From contig NZ_LNYE01000007.1 of NCBI RefSeq assembly GCF_001467695.1, positions 1 to 49,841 of the forward strand: a stretch of 49,841 bases of DNA. The letters run 5' to 3'. Below, piece by piece: positions 35,003 through 44,488 of the stretch. Numbering within the stretch: the first letter of the stretch is position 1; each line of letters starts with the position of its first letter. A program made the position numbers and the translations under genes. The DNA is from Legionella gratiana (GTDB lineage: Bacteria; Pseudomonadota; Gammaproteobacteria; Legionellales; Legionellaceae). Under the pieces are notes generated by a model that saw only the letters and a list, made by a program, of their open reading frames with translations, did not search any database and was not told the origin of the DNA.

Positions 35003-38000
35003 CTATGTCGCATTTTTAATGATTCCAGGAATTTTAAATTGAGGACAAATTTTGATAGTATTTCCATCCTTGTATGCCAAACCAAGACTATAATTTCCAC
35101 TTATATCTGCTACATCAGCAGTGGCTATATATCCTGTATTGTCTAATATTGGATTTTTGAAATGCTTACCCACATCAGGCCTAATCGCTGGCCGAGTTTT
35201 TATGAAAATATTTTTTCCCTTGCTATTAGTTAAAACTAAAAAAACGGAATCAGGTATTTCAACTTTTGGCTCCACAGACTTAGCTAACCAACCTCGAACA
35301 TTAATCGACTGATTAGCAATAAATGATGTAGTAGCTGCTGCTCCATTAATTTCATCAATATAACCCACGCACTGTTTTGCAGCCGAAACTTTTTCAGTAC
35401 TTATATTTATAGCCTTATCAGGCTTACCGAAAGTAGCGGGAATTTTAAACTGAGGACAAATTTTAATACTGTTTCCTTCTTTATATGCCAAACCAAGATT
35501 ATAATTTCCACTTATATCTCCTACATCAGCAGTAGCTATATATCCTGAATTGTCTAATATTGGATTTTTGAAATGCTTACCTACATCAGGCCTAATTGCT
35601 GGCCGCGTTTTTATGAAAATATTTTTTCCCTTGCTATCAGTTAAAACTAAAAAAACGGAATCAGGTATTTCAACTTTTGGTTCTACAGACTTAGCTAGCC
35701 AACCTCGAACATTAATCAACTGATTAGCAATAAATGGTGTAGTAGCTGCTGCTCCATTAATTTCATCAATATAACCCACGCATTGTTTTGCAACAGCAAC
35801 TTTTTCAGGGCTTAATATATCTTCAGTTTTATCAGAATTACTAAAGGTACCAGCAATCTTAAATTCTGGGCAAATTTTAATACTATCTCCTTCAGTATAC
35901 GCTAAACCAAGAGTATAGTTACCACTAAGTGATGAAACATCTGTAAGAGCGGTATAACCAGAAGCATCTAATTTTAGATCTTTGAAGCTTGCGGCTACAT
36001 CAGGCCTTTGCATAGAGTTTGTTTTAATAAAAAAATTCTTTCCTTTGCTATCCGTTAAGACTAAAAGAACTGATTCATGTAACTCAGCTTTCGATTCAGT
36101 TGATTTCACCAACCAACCTTGTACCTTAAGTAAATTATTATCAACAATAAATGAAGAAGTAGCAGGAGCATCGTTGATCAGATCAATATAACCAGAACAA
36201 CTTTTAGCAAATGAAACATCATGATCATTCGAACTTTGTTCAATGTGGCCGAAATTATGAATTTTTGCTATATCTACTTTAGTAAAATTAGGCATTTCTT
36301 TAAAAACAACCTTAAATATATTTTTCCATTGCAATCCTCCTCCAAGTGGCACGATGGAAAATGACTCTACTTTTTTATTTCTTAAAAAATCGACTCCACC
36401 ATATAATAAACTAAATTCTGCAGTGTACTCTACTAATGGGGAAATTAAGAACTCTGATTTAGCCATTTCAGGAATTATTCGATACGACTTTGTTGTTCCA
36501 TTCTTAAGATGCAATACAATTTGCAACTGACTTGGCTTATATAATACGTTCATTAACTTTCCAAATATACTTTGCTCCATATAGATTTCAGCAAGAACCG
36601 GAGCAGAAATATCAGGAACAAAGACTGTCTCACCTAATGAGTAAACAGACTCATGTATGTTTTTCGCTTTAGGGATTTCAACTTGTGAAGATCTTCTATG
36701 TAAATATAAATAATCATTTTTTAAAGTACTTGGTTGATAATAACTTAAGAATATGGGCCAACTAGGACCATTCTCTAGCGAAGGGATTCTGCTATCTATA
36801 GTTTCTAATTTGAAAATAAGATGATCAGGTGATTTTTTACTCAGTAAATGCATTTTGTCTATTTGTGCTAGAGAAGGAGTATAAGCAGAATAGCTTTGAA
36901 GAACCGGTCTAGGATTCCAATTATTCTTAGATGCAATTAGATAAGCTTGACTATATGAATAAATATCAGTTGTCCCTTTAAATTTTGGAAATTTTACTTT
37001 TTCTTGTATCTGCACAAGTGCTTTATCAAACTCTTTATTACGCCATTGATTGTCAGCAAAACTTTTTATAATTCCATTCCAAGTCGATAGATAAAAAGAT
37101 TTTATGTCATAAATAAAAAACTGCATTCCTATATAATGGATGTTAATACCGATACACGCTAAGGAAGCAAAGAACAAAACTACGGATGCTTTCTTTAAGT
37201 TGACTACAAAAAAGACAGATACCGCAGCAATCAAAAGGGCTGAGGCTGCTATCATCGCATGACCATCATGTCGAACAAAACCACCCTTAAAAGCTAAAAA
37301 TAGATAGATAAAAAATGATAATCCAATAAATAATTTTAATTTATTAGAGCCCCCATTTTTTTCAATCAATAGTAAACTTAACAAAATAAATGCAGCTAGA
37401 AGATAGAAAACTATCTCAGATAAATTTCCATTAATTCCCATTGCTTCTCCATACCCGGAAATAATCGCTGAACTGGATATGAAATAGTGGTATAAATTTA
37501 AAATCGGTTGGCCAGATATAGCCCAGAAAAAAAGAATGGATACAAGAAATGAACTTACTATAGTAATAGCTTGAATCCACTTTCTATCTGATATAAACAA
37601 GAGAAAAGATAAAGCTAGTATACCTAAACAAACAACTAAGAAGCTTCCTTTTATTAAAGGTAACAATCCAAACGGGAAAAATAATAATGCTAAAATAATA
37701 GGAGACAATTTATAGACATGATTTGGCTTTATTTCTGTATTTAGCGAATTAAAACAATATATCGCGACAAGTAATGGATATGTATAAAACAATGAATCCC
37801 TCACCAATAAAGTGGTCATCAAAGCTATCCAAACAAAAATCAAAAAATACCAAGGTTTATTTTTTAGTAGAAAAGCAAGAAGTCCTCCATATGTGATACT
37901 CAAATACAATGCCACAATCATCATCGAGGAAGCGACTGCAGGATGGTATAATTTTGTATACAAAAATACAAATGGCCCATAAGTAAAAATCATATCTCGG

Positions 38001-38197
38001 CCAAAAAGTAACCCCTGTGATATTGCTTGGTTTAGTCCAAAAGCCCAGGACGGATCAAGTCCTTCTTTTGGCATTTCAGGTGAAAAAGGAACAAAAATAC
38101 AAATTACTGTAATGAATATGAGTATCTCTAAACTCCAGTGAAGTATTTTATTAATTACTTGTTGATCTTCACTCCATGAAAACAATTTTTTGAGCAT
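35003..38197 (-). CDS. Large membrane protein with three tandem CxGYID modules
   Basis: This 1064-residue protein has about thirteen membrane helices in residues 15-350. The opening loop GLDPSWAFGLNQAISQG and the DMIFTYGPF segment are shared by a widespread family of GT-C-like membrane proteins. An extracytoplasmic region (360-650) follows. Then come three copies of one module: 661-781, 800-919 and 937-1056. Each runs from AK-C-x-GYID to IKICPxFKI. Copies 2 and 3 are nearly identical even in DNA, so the last duplication is recent. AGGAT precedes the ATG. It lies between the DprE2-like gene and the AftB-like gene. It may transfer or display a sugar, with the modules as a periplasmic or surface-side part. 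Confidence 0.62.
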   Translation of the reverse strand: MLKKLFSWSEDQQVINKILHWSLEILIFITVICIFVPFSPEMPKEGLDPSWAFGLNQAISQGLLFGRDMIFTYGPFVFLYTKLYHPAVASSMMIVALYLSITYGGLLAFLLKNKPWYFLIFVWIALMTTLLVRDSLFYTYPLLVAIYCFNSLNTEIKPNHVYKLSPIILALLFFPFGLLPLIKGSFLVVCLGILALSFLLFISDRKWIQAITIVSSFLVSILFFWAISGQPILNLYHYFISSSAIISGYGEAMGINGNLSEIVFYLLAAFILLSLLLIEKNGGSNKLKLFIGLSFFIYLFLAFKGGFVRHDGHAMIAASALLIAAVSVFFVVNLKKASVVLFFASLACIGINIHYIGMQFFIYDIKSFYLSTWNGIIKSFADNQWRNKEFDKALVQIQEKVKFPKFKGTTDIYSYSQAYLIASKNNWNPRPVLQSYSAYTPSLAQIDKMHLLSKKSPDHLIFKLETIDSRIPSLENGPSWPIFLSYYQPSTLKNDYLYLHRRSSQVEIPKAKNIHESVYSLGETVFVPDISAPVLAEIYMEQSIFGKLMNVLYKPSQLQIVLHLKNGTTKSYRIIPEMAKSEFLISPLVEYTAEFSLLYGGVDFLRNKKVESFSIVPLGGGLQWKNIFKVVFKEMPNFTKVDIAKIHNFGHIEQSSNDHDVSFAKSCSGYIDLINDAPATSSFIVDNNLLKVQGWLVKSTESKAELHESVLLVLTDSKGKNFFIKTNSMQRPDVAASFKDLKLDASGYTALTDVSSLSGNYTLGLAYTEGDSIKICPEFKIAGTFSNSDKTEDILSPEKVAVAKQCVGYIDEINGAAATTPFIANQLINVRGWLAKSVEPKVEIPDSVFLVLTDSKGKNIFIKTRPAIRPDVGKHFKNPILDNSGYIATADVGDISGNYNLGLAYKEGNSIKICPQFKIPATFGKPDKAINISTEKVSAAKQCVGYIDEINGAAATTSFIANQSINVRGWLAKSVEPKVEIPDSVFLVLTNSKGKNIFIKTRPAIRPDVGKHFKNPILDNTGYIATADVADISGNYSLGLAYKDGNTIKICPQFKIPGIIKNAT
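35030..36217 (-). repeat. Three tandem copies of the CxGYID module
   Basis: The copies are 36217-35855, 35800-35441 and 35389-35030 on the minus strand, with linkers of 18 and 17 codons. A fourth copy is at 33256-32894 in the neighbouring gene. Conserved points are AKxCxGYID, INGA, NVRGWLAKS or KVQGWLVKS, LVLTDSKGKN, RPDVG, LDASGY, and GLAY-x-IKICPxFKI. The two Cys residues could pair. Codon-level identity of copies 2 and 3 is very high. Confidence 0.85.
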
Positions 38198-38301
38198 AAT
38201 AAAATCCTATTGTTAAAAACAATTTTAAATCCACACCAAGTATAGGCCTCAACAGATAATTCTTTTAAATAACTATAGAATTATGCTCCTATTTTAGGCG
38301 C

Positions 38302-39060
38302 TTAAATATTTAACCGATTAAAAACAAAACTTGGCAGATGCCTAATTACGATCATAATTAATGCCCATTTAGTTGGGGCATATATCACCGATTTACCTTT
38401 TTCTAGACCTTTAGTAATAGTTTTTGCCACATCTTCAGGTTCTGCTAAAGCACCTACTTGTTGCTTCAAAGATGCGGTCATAGGTGTATTTGTTGGTCCA
38501 GGTTTAATCAAAATAACTTTAACGTTGGTTTGAGCGAGTCGATGTTGAAGACCTTCTGCATATCGTGTAATCAGTCCTTTAGCTGCACCATACACATAAT
38601 TGGATTTACGGCCTCTATCTCCCGCTACAGAACCAATAATTGCCAAAGTGCCTTGATTTGCTTTTTGCATGTGTCCTACAAAAGCTTCAGCAAATAATAC
38701 AGGTGAAAGGGCGTTTATCGCTAATGCATCGTGGCAATCGATAATATCTTGCTGACAAACTGATTGATCAGGTAAAGAGCCATGAGCGATTAATACTAAA
38801 TGCAAAGGTCCTTCTGCAACAATTGAATCTACAACCTGCCTGATCGCAATCGGATCAAGAAAATGTGTTTCTATGATTTGAATCACAGTTTGTGGGTTGC
38901 GTGTCTTTAAGTCTGCAGCTATAGGCTCTGTTTTTGCCTTATCACGACTTACTAATGTTAAAATAACAGGTTCCTTGTCAATCCAAAAGCGTGCACAGTG
39001 CATAGCAATGGTTGAAGTAGCACCAATAATTACAATTCTCTTTTTATCATCTACCACCAA
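38302..39060 (-). CDS. dprE2: DprE2-like SDR reductase
   Basis: This 252-residue short-chain dehydrogenase has the cofactor loop IVIIGATSTIAMHCARFW, IAHGSLPDQ, the catalytic Ser region IIGSVAGDRGRKSNY and YGAAKGL with the Lys. In mycobacteria DprE2 reduces the 2-keto sugar on decaprenyl phosphate made by DprE1, giving decaprenyl-phospho-arabinose. The DprE1-like gene ends directly before it. The start is TTG at 39060 or GTG at 39057; GGGGA lies upstream. The pairing with DprE1 and UbiA homologues in one run makes the assignment strong in kind, though the actual sugar is not proven. Confidence 0.8.
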   Translation of the reverse strand: MVVDDKKRIVIIGATSTIAMHCARFWIDKEPVILTLVSRDKAKTEPIAADLKTRNPQTVIQIIETHFLDPIAIRQVVDSIVAEGPLHLVLIAHGSLPDQSVCQQDIIDCHDALAINALSPVLFAEAFVGHMQKANQGTLAIIGSVAGDRGRKSNYVYGAAKGLITRYAEGLQHRLAQTNVKVILIKPGPTNTPMTASLKQQVGALAEPEDVAKTITKGLEKGKSVIYAPTKWALIMIVIRHLPSFVFNRLNI

Positions 39061-40359
39061 CTAATCCCCTATTAATCGACGCGACATCGCTGAGCTTATT
39101 CCTGGATCACGATATGGCAACAGTTCATGAAAGCGAGGATAACCACTCACAAATAAATCTTTTGGCATGCGTGCATCCTTAGCAAGATAATTTCGTCCTC
39201 CTGCCGCTCGAACAATTGCATCTAAGCGTTCGAAAAGCTTGTGTGTATGTAATCCTTTATTGGGAAAATCCAATGCTAAGGTCACACCAGGCATGGGGAA
39301 ACTTAATATACCCACTGATTTTTTATGACCAAAAGTTTTTAATACAGTTAGAAAAGATCCTTGTTTGGATAAAGAAATTTCATCTAACATCGCTTGTATC
39401 GCATCAATGCTGTTTTCGGGAGGAATGACTGTTTGATACTGAAAAAATCCTTTAGGTCCATACATTTTATTCCAATGAGTCACATGATCTAAAGGATAAA
39501 AAAAGGGTTCATAATAAACTTTTTGAAACTCTTTAGAACTTTTCTTTACATTAAAATAAAGCCAATTAAATGCTCGTAACGATAAAGGATTTACCAACGA
39601 TACTGGTGGAACAATAGGCATCGTCCATTTTTTCCCTCGATGAACTATATTTTTATCTTGTTCATAAGAATTTGCACGCATAAAAAGGCCACGTACTCTA
39701 CCCTTAGCCACACAATCTATCCAAGAAACGGTATACGACCAGTTTGCCTCTGATTCACTAGCAAGTTGAAAAAATTCATCAAGACTCTCATAAGGTAATG
39801 TTTCAGTAACTAACCACGGCCCAACAATGGGAGCAAGCTGAATTTCTACCTCAAGAATTACTCCGGTTAAACCTATTCCTCCTACTGTGGCTGCGAACCA
39901 TTCTGGCAGGAGATTCGGTCCACACTCAATAACACTCCCATCCGTACGAGCCAATTTAATTCGTTGAACATGGTTTCCAAAAGATCCAGAAATATGATGA
40001 TTCTTACCATGGACATCGTTTGCAATTGCTCCTCCAACCGTAACCATTTGGGTACCAGGGGTCACAGGTACAATCCAACCTCGTGGAATAAACAAACGTT
40101 GGATGTCGCGTAATAATACTCCAGCTTCACATGTAAGAAGACCCGTTACTTCATCAAATAAGATAAAACGATCAAGCCCTGTTGTTTTCCATAAAAGACC
40201 TTTGGGGTTTAAACAAACATCTCCATAACTACGTCCCATGCCATAGGCAACCCCTTTGCAATCACTTTGTAATTGTCCAGGAGTTTGATATTTGCAATAC
40301 AACGATCGAACTTCATGTTCCCAACTACCTAATCGTCCCCAAGAAGTAACGGCTACCAT
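39061..40359 (-). CDS. dprE1: DprE1-like FAD oxidase
   Basis: This 432-residue flavoprotein of the vanillyl-alcohol-oxidase fold is expected to oxidise the 2-OH of polyprenyl-phospho-ribose. Visible features are VAYGMGRSYGD, the FAD-binding GGAIANDVHGKNHHISGSFG, and the C-terminal YLAKDAR with Lys394 that matches the catalytic Lys of mycobacterial DprE1. The preceding SFPMPGVTLALDFP has Ala362 at the position of Cys387, the residue that benzothiazinones attack. The stop directly meets the DprE2-like start, and its ATG overlaps the UbiA-like gene by 7 bp. Confidence 0.85.
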   Translation of the reverse strand: MVAVTSWGRLGSWEHEVRSLYCKYQTPGQLQSDCKGVAYGMGRSYGDVCLNPKGLLWKTTGLDRFILFDEVTGLLTCEAGVLLRDIQRLFIPRGWIVPVTPGTQMVTVGGAIANDVHGKNHHISGSFGNHVQRIKLARTDGSVIECGPNLLPEWFAATVGGIGLTGVILEVEIQLAPIVGPWLVTETLPYESLDEFFQLASESEANWSYTVSWIDCVAKGRVRGLFMRANSYEQDKNIVHRGKKWTMPIVPPVSLVNPLSLRAFNWLYFNVKKSSKEFQKVYYEPFFYPLDHVTHWNKMYGPKGFFQYQTVIPPENSIDAIQAMLDEISLSKQGSFLTVLKTFGHKKSVGILSFPMPGVTLALDFPNKGLHTHKLFERLDAIVRAAGGRNYLAKDARMPKDLFVSGYPRFHELLPYRDPGISSAMSRRLIGD

Positions 40360-41783
40360 AATCCTACAGCACCTAAAACTAATATAAAAGAAAAGGCTAA
40401 ACCAGCCAACAAGCTAACTTTATCTTTTACCGCAAACACTAATGGATCATCATGCATTTTTCCTCTATGAGCTTGCAACCACATCCAATTAATCCAAAAC
40501 AATAAAATAGGTACTTCTACCCAAAGTAGCTCTGGAATTTTATAGAGTTTCATAATGGCATCACTATGAATATAAAGAGTTAACACCAAGACAGCGGCAA
40601 AACCAGAGGTAATTCCTTGCATCTGAATTAATTCACCATCTGAAGTATAATAACCACGTCCATGAGCACTTTTTGAACCATGTTGTAATTGGACTTTTAA
40701 TTCAGAATAACGTTTCACTAATGCAAGTGATAAAAATAAAAAAATAGAAAAAGTAAGTAACCAAAATGACATGGGTGTATCGATCGCTGAATTACCCGCG
40801 ATAATTCGCAAAGTATAAAGAATCGATAACACAAGACAATCTACTAAAACAATACGTTTAAGTTTCCAAGAGTACAAACAAGTTAAGATAAAATAAGAGG
40901 CCAGCCAAAATATGAAAGTGCCTTCTACATGTCTTGCCAATAAAAGGCTGCAAAATAGCAATAATGGTGCAAGAACAACACCTATCCAAGCTGGAATTTG
41001 ACCCGACGCAAAAGGTCGCTTGCATTTTCGTGGATGTAAGCGATCACTTTCCAAGTCCATTAAATCATTAATAATATAAACTGAAGAGGCACATAAACTA
41101 AATGCAAAAAAAGCAAGAATGAGCATAAACCAATGATCAAAAGAATTAATTTGATGTGCTGCCAAAAGAGGAATAAATAAAAGGACGTTCTTTAACCATT
41201 GATGAACTCGTAATACACGACACCATGTTCCAAAATTTGACTTTAATGAAGGAAACACACGCTCAATTTCGCAACTTTCCTCTGCTTTTTCAGCTACTTT
41301 TGCAGAAGCATTGACTACAACTGCTTTTCGAGCACATTGCCATACAGGAATATCCACTTTAGAATTACCAGCATAATCAAAACCTGCATGCCCATAACGC
41401 GCTACAAGAGCCTGTGCTTTTTTCTCCCCTGCCAAATTGATGGAACCGTCGCTTGCGATTACTTCATCAAAAATCCCCAGATGCTCTGACACAGCATCTG
41501 CAATAGAACGATCGGAGGCAGTGCACAAAATAAGCTTGCGTCCCTCTGTTTTTTGTTGCTTTAACCACTGTAATAAATCGTTGTTATAAGGCAAAGAACT
41601 GAGATGTAACTGTGTATGTTTCGCTAAATACTCTTTGAGGGCTGCTTTTCCTCTTGATAACCAATAAGGGATACGCAATAGAGCAAAAGGGTTAGTGCGC
41701 AAAAGCCTTAAAGCTGATTCATGAAGAATATCTGTATGAATTAGTGTCCCATCAAGATCAACAATTAATGGAAGTAAGCTCAA
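40353..41783 (-). CDS. HAD phosphatase-UbiA prenyltransferase fusion (polyprenyl-phosphate phosphoribosyltransferase-like)
   Basis: I start it at TTG 41783, where AAGGA stands 7 nt upstream; a longer frame begins at TTG 41816. The 476-residue protein joins two enzymes. Residues 5-165 are a HAD phosphatase (IVDLDGTLIHTD, ILCTASDRS). Residues 190-476 are a UbiA-type transferase with about eight to nine helices (RVHQWLKN, NDLMDLESDRLHPRK). In mycobacteria, UbiA Rv3806c puts phosphoribose on decaprenyl phosphate and a separate phosphatase removes the 5-phosphate. Here both steps may be in one chain. It overlaps DprE1 by 7 bp, so the pathway is complete from PRPP to a 2-epimer. Confidence 0.8.
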   Translation of the reverse strand: MSLLPLIVDLDGTLIHTDILHESALRLLRTNPFALLRIPYWLSRGKAALKEYLAKHTQLHLSSLPYNNDLLQWLKQQKTEGRKLILCTASDRSIADAVSEHLGIFDEVIASDGSINLAGEKKAQALVARYGHAGFDYAGNSKVDIPVWQCARKAVVVNASAKVAEKAEESCEIERVFPSLKSNFGTWCRVLRVHQWLKNVLLFIPLLAAHQINSFDHWFMLILAFFAFSLCASSVYIINDLMDLESDRLHPRKCKRPFASGQIPAWIGVVLAPLLLFCSLLLARHVEGTFIFWLASYFILTCLYSWKLKRIVLVDCLVLSILYTLRIIAGNSAIDTPMSFWLLTFSIFLFLSLALVKRYSELKVQLQHGSKSAHGRGYYTSDGELIQMQGITSGFAAVLVLTLYIHSDAIMKLYKIPELLWVEVPILLFWINWMWLQAHRGKMHDDPLVFAVKDKVSLLAGLAFSFILVLGAVGLW

Positions 41784-41851
41784 GATGAATTCCTTATCAT
41801 AATTATCCAATAGCAATTAATCCTAATGTATTTCTTATTGATTTCCAAGAG

Positions 41852-43408
41852 TTATTTAGATTGGTATGCTATGTGACACCCCTGCACTTCAATTATTTTC
41901 CAACTCTCTTGTGTTGATACCCATTGGCTTAAATAGTCGACTGTTGGTATTTGCACTGAAGGACATACCACTACTGCACCCAGTTGTGAATTCTTAGTAT
42001 ATTTTTCTGGATGTAAAGCAATCTTATTGTAATATTTAAAAAACTCAGGCACAGTAAAAGATTTTCTCTCCGATAAATAAGCAAGCGTTGAGCTCCAATC
42101 GTTACCAAAGGCAATAAAATACTTGTTTTCTGGTATTTCCTTTTTTAATACACTTGCTACAGCATAATCACGTGAATTTTCAGTATTAAAATCGGCTTTA
42201 ATTGTGCCCAGATAATCTTGAGAGAAATAGTAATAATTTGAAATAAGCATACACGTTACGATCAAAAGTGATAAGGCAATATTTTTACAATATTCAGTTA
42301 ACACGTAATTTGTAGACAACGCTATCGCATAGATGAGGAATATTATATTTGCGGTTTGGTAATAATAATGAACAATGTGGAGATTTGTAAACAAAAATAG
42401 CGGCATCAGCCCTAATAATAAACATACCAGAATAGTAAATTTCGTCACTTTATCGATTTTAGAGCCTAATGCAATAAGGACTATTCCAATACCAAATATC
42501 CCTGATAGATTCTGTTGAAAAATTCTTTTCCAAAGAACATCGATGTAAAAAGTAGATGAAAATCTCTGATGCAAGTCACCCCAGTTCCAAGAGTGCAGTG
42601 ACTTTGAAGTTAGTTGACCACCAAAAAGATTCAATTCTTTAATATGATCAGTATATACTGTCCATAATGTGCCTATACTGATAGGCAAACCAAAACAGAG
42701 AATTAGGGTAAAGAACATTTTTTTATTACAAAGTAATTTTAATGAATGGTGATTCTTGTTTACCTCTAACAAAAAATAACAAATGAATAATAATATAAGA
42801 ATAGGCAATGTTGTTGTCGCTTTCTGCAATATACCTAAACTCATAAACAATGCAAAAAGAATCTGATCTTTATAAGATTTATCGGATTGAATCAGAACAA
42901 CAAAATATTTTATTCCCACAAGAGAAAAAAATAATGCTGCTGTTTCGATCATAAAAGTGCGTCCCCAATAGAGATATATTGGACTGGAGAGAAAAAAAGC
43001 AATAAATAAATAAAATGCTGCTTTGGGGAAATGCAGGCTTTTAGTTATTGAGCGAACCGGAAATAAACAAAGAACCAAGAAAAGATAACTTATAAGCCGA
43101 GCAATAGTATTTATATTTCCACCCGTAAACTTTGTTATAATGGCAACAATGTATTGATAAATCGGAAATTCAAAAGGAATACTCCAGGGCGGTCCTCCAA
43201 CTGGGGTTTCATAAGCAAGATGAAACCCGTTTTTCATGAGCCAATATGCAGTCAGAGCAGTTTGAGTTTGCCTGAACGCATAGAAATCAAGAGGAACTTG
43301 ATTAGCATAGTTTATTGCAATATAAGATGCATATGAAAAACAAGCAATTGCAAAAAAATAAAAAAAGTTCTGCGTTGTTATCTGTTTCTTTAACAGCTGT
43401 ACTAACAT
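41852..43408 (-). CDS. GT-C-like glycosyltransferase (PMT/ArnT type)
   Basis: This 518-residue protein has about eleven membrane helices. The first loop, LDFYAFRQTQTALTAYWLM, has the HRQ-like pattern and acidic residue of the PMT_2/ArnT type. A short periplasmic C-terminal domain follows, with two Cys residues (VVVCPSVQIP, VQGCHIAY). A perfect AGGAGG stands before the ATG. It opens the run that continues with the HAD-UbiA, DprE1-like and DprE2-like genes. It is thus a candidate user of the polyprenyl-phosphate sugar this run makes. The sugar is inferred. Confidence 0.68.
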   Translation of the reverse strand: MLVQLLKKQITTQNFFYFFAIACFSYASYIAINYANQVPLDFYAFRQTQTALTAYWLMKNGFHLAYETPVGGPPWSIPFEFPIYQYIVAIITKFTGGNINTIARLISYLFLVLCLFPVRSITKSLHFPKAAFYLFIAFFLSSPIYLYWGRTFMIETAALFFSLVGIKYFVVLIQSDKSYKDQILFALFMSLGILQKATTTLPILILLFICYFLLEVNKNHHSLKLLCNKKMFFTLILCFGLPISIGTLWTVYTDHIKELNLFGGQLTSKSLHSWNWGDLHQRFSSTFYIDVLWKRIFQQNLSGIFGIGIVLIALGSKIDKVTKFTILVCLLLGLMPLFLFTNLHIVHYYYQTANIIFLIYAIALSTNYVLTEYCKNIALSLLIVTCMLISNYYYFSQDYLGTIKADFNTENSRDYAVASVLKKEIPENKYFIAFGNDWSSTLAYLSERKSFTVPEFFKYYNKIALHPEKYTKNSQLGAVVVCPSVQIPTVDYLSQWVSTQESWKIIEVQGCHIAYQSK

Positions 43409-43518
43409 TATAACCCTCCTGAATTGAATTCCAACCCAATTTCTGGCTCATCTCTTTCAATTTCTGTATATTTTTTAGAGAATTCCTGTTGCTGTGTATT
43501 ATCCTTTTTGCCACTTAG

Positions 43519-44466
43519 TTATGAGCAAAATTCGATTGCATTAATCCAATCCATCATGCGTGTAAGTCCTTCTGTAAAAGAAACTTTCGGAGCCCATTTT
43601 AATTCTTTTATTGCTCGTTCTATTGAGAGAATGCTAGTTGATATATCAAATACCCTACCTTCTGTATATCTTCGTTTTACTTCAAATTGAGTAACTCGTT
43701 CAATTTCATCCAGTACTTCATTCAAGCTAATACCTTGCCCTGATCCTATATTAAAAATATGCTCAGCACCTACATAGGTAATGGATTGAAGCATTGCACT
43801 GATTACATCTGATATATGTATATAGTCTCTCACAACGGTACCATTTCCCCAAATTTCTATTGGCTCGTTACTCAAAGCTTTTCCCAAAAAAACAGCTACG
43901 GCACCTTGCATTGAGTTAATGCGCTGTCGTTCCCCAAATGGATTGGATAATCTCAATATCGTATAATCAAGCCCATAAAGCTGATTATATAGTGCCAGAT
44001 ACTTTTCAATCGCAAGCTTAGTAATCCCATAAGAGCAGATTGGATTTGTCGGGTGATTTTCATCAATCGGAAGATATAATGGAGTACCATAAATAGTTCC
44101 ACCTGATGAAAGAAAAATAATTTTTTTTATTCCTGATTTCACCGCATGATTTAATAATTTAACCGACCCTACTAGATTTGTTTCTAAATCAAAAATAGGA
44201 TCTAAATTAGAGGTTTTGGGCAAGACAGTAGAAATCAGATGAAAGCAAATATCACAACCCTGCATTGCATTAGCAATATCTAATTCTTTAACAAAATCAC
44301 CTCTAATATACTGAACATGTTTAGAGTGGATATTGGTTGAATGAGTAGAGGTTGTGCGTGCCAATACTCTGACTGAACAGCCTTGCTCCACAAGCGAATC
44401 CACTAAATGAGAGCCGATAAAGCCATTAGCACCTAATACTAAAATATTAAGATCAGATATCTTCAT
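43519..44466 (-). CDS. NAD-dependent nucleotide-sugar epimerase
   Basis: This extended SDR of 315 residues has the cofactor loop LVLGANGFIGSHLVDS, the Ser site LSSGGTIYGTP and YGITKLAIEKY with the YxxxK pair. LSNPFGERQ follows. It resembles UDP-glucose 4-epimerase and its relatives, but I cannot fix the substrate. It lies between the large glycosyltransferase (22 bp) and the GT-C gene that begins the polyprenyl-sugar run (110 bp). It probably supplies a nucleotide sugar for the large enzyme. Confidence 0.8.
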   Translation of the reverse strand: MKISDLNILVLGANGFIGSHLVDSLVEQGCSVRVLARTTSTHSTNIHSKHVQYIRGDFVKELDIANAMQGCDICFHLISTVLPKTSNLDPIFDLETNLVGSVKLLNHAVKSGIKKIIFLSSGGTIYGTPLYLPIDENHPTNPICSYGITKLAIEKYLALYNQLYGLDYTILRLSNPFGERQRINSMQGAVAVFLGKALSNEPIEIWGNGTVVRDYIHISDVISAMLQSITYVGAEHIFNIGSGQGISLNEVLDEIERVTQFEVKRRYTEGRVFDISTSILSIERAIKELKWAPKVSFTEGLTRMMDWINAIEFCS

Positions 44467-44488
44467 GAATTAAGATCAACTTATAAAT

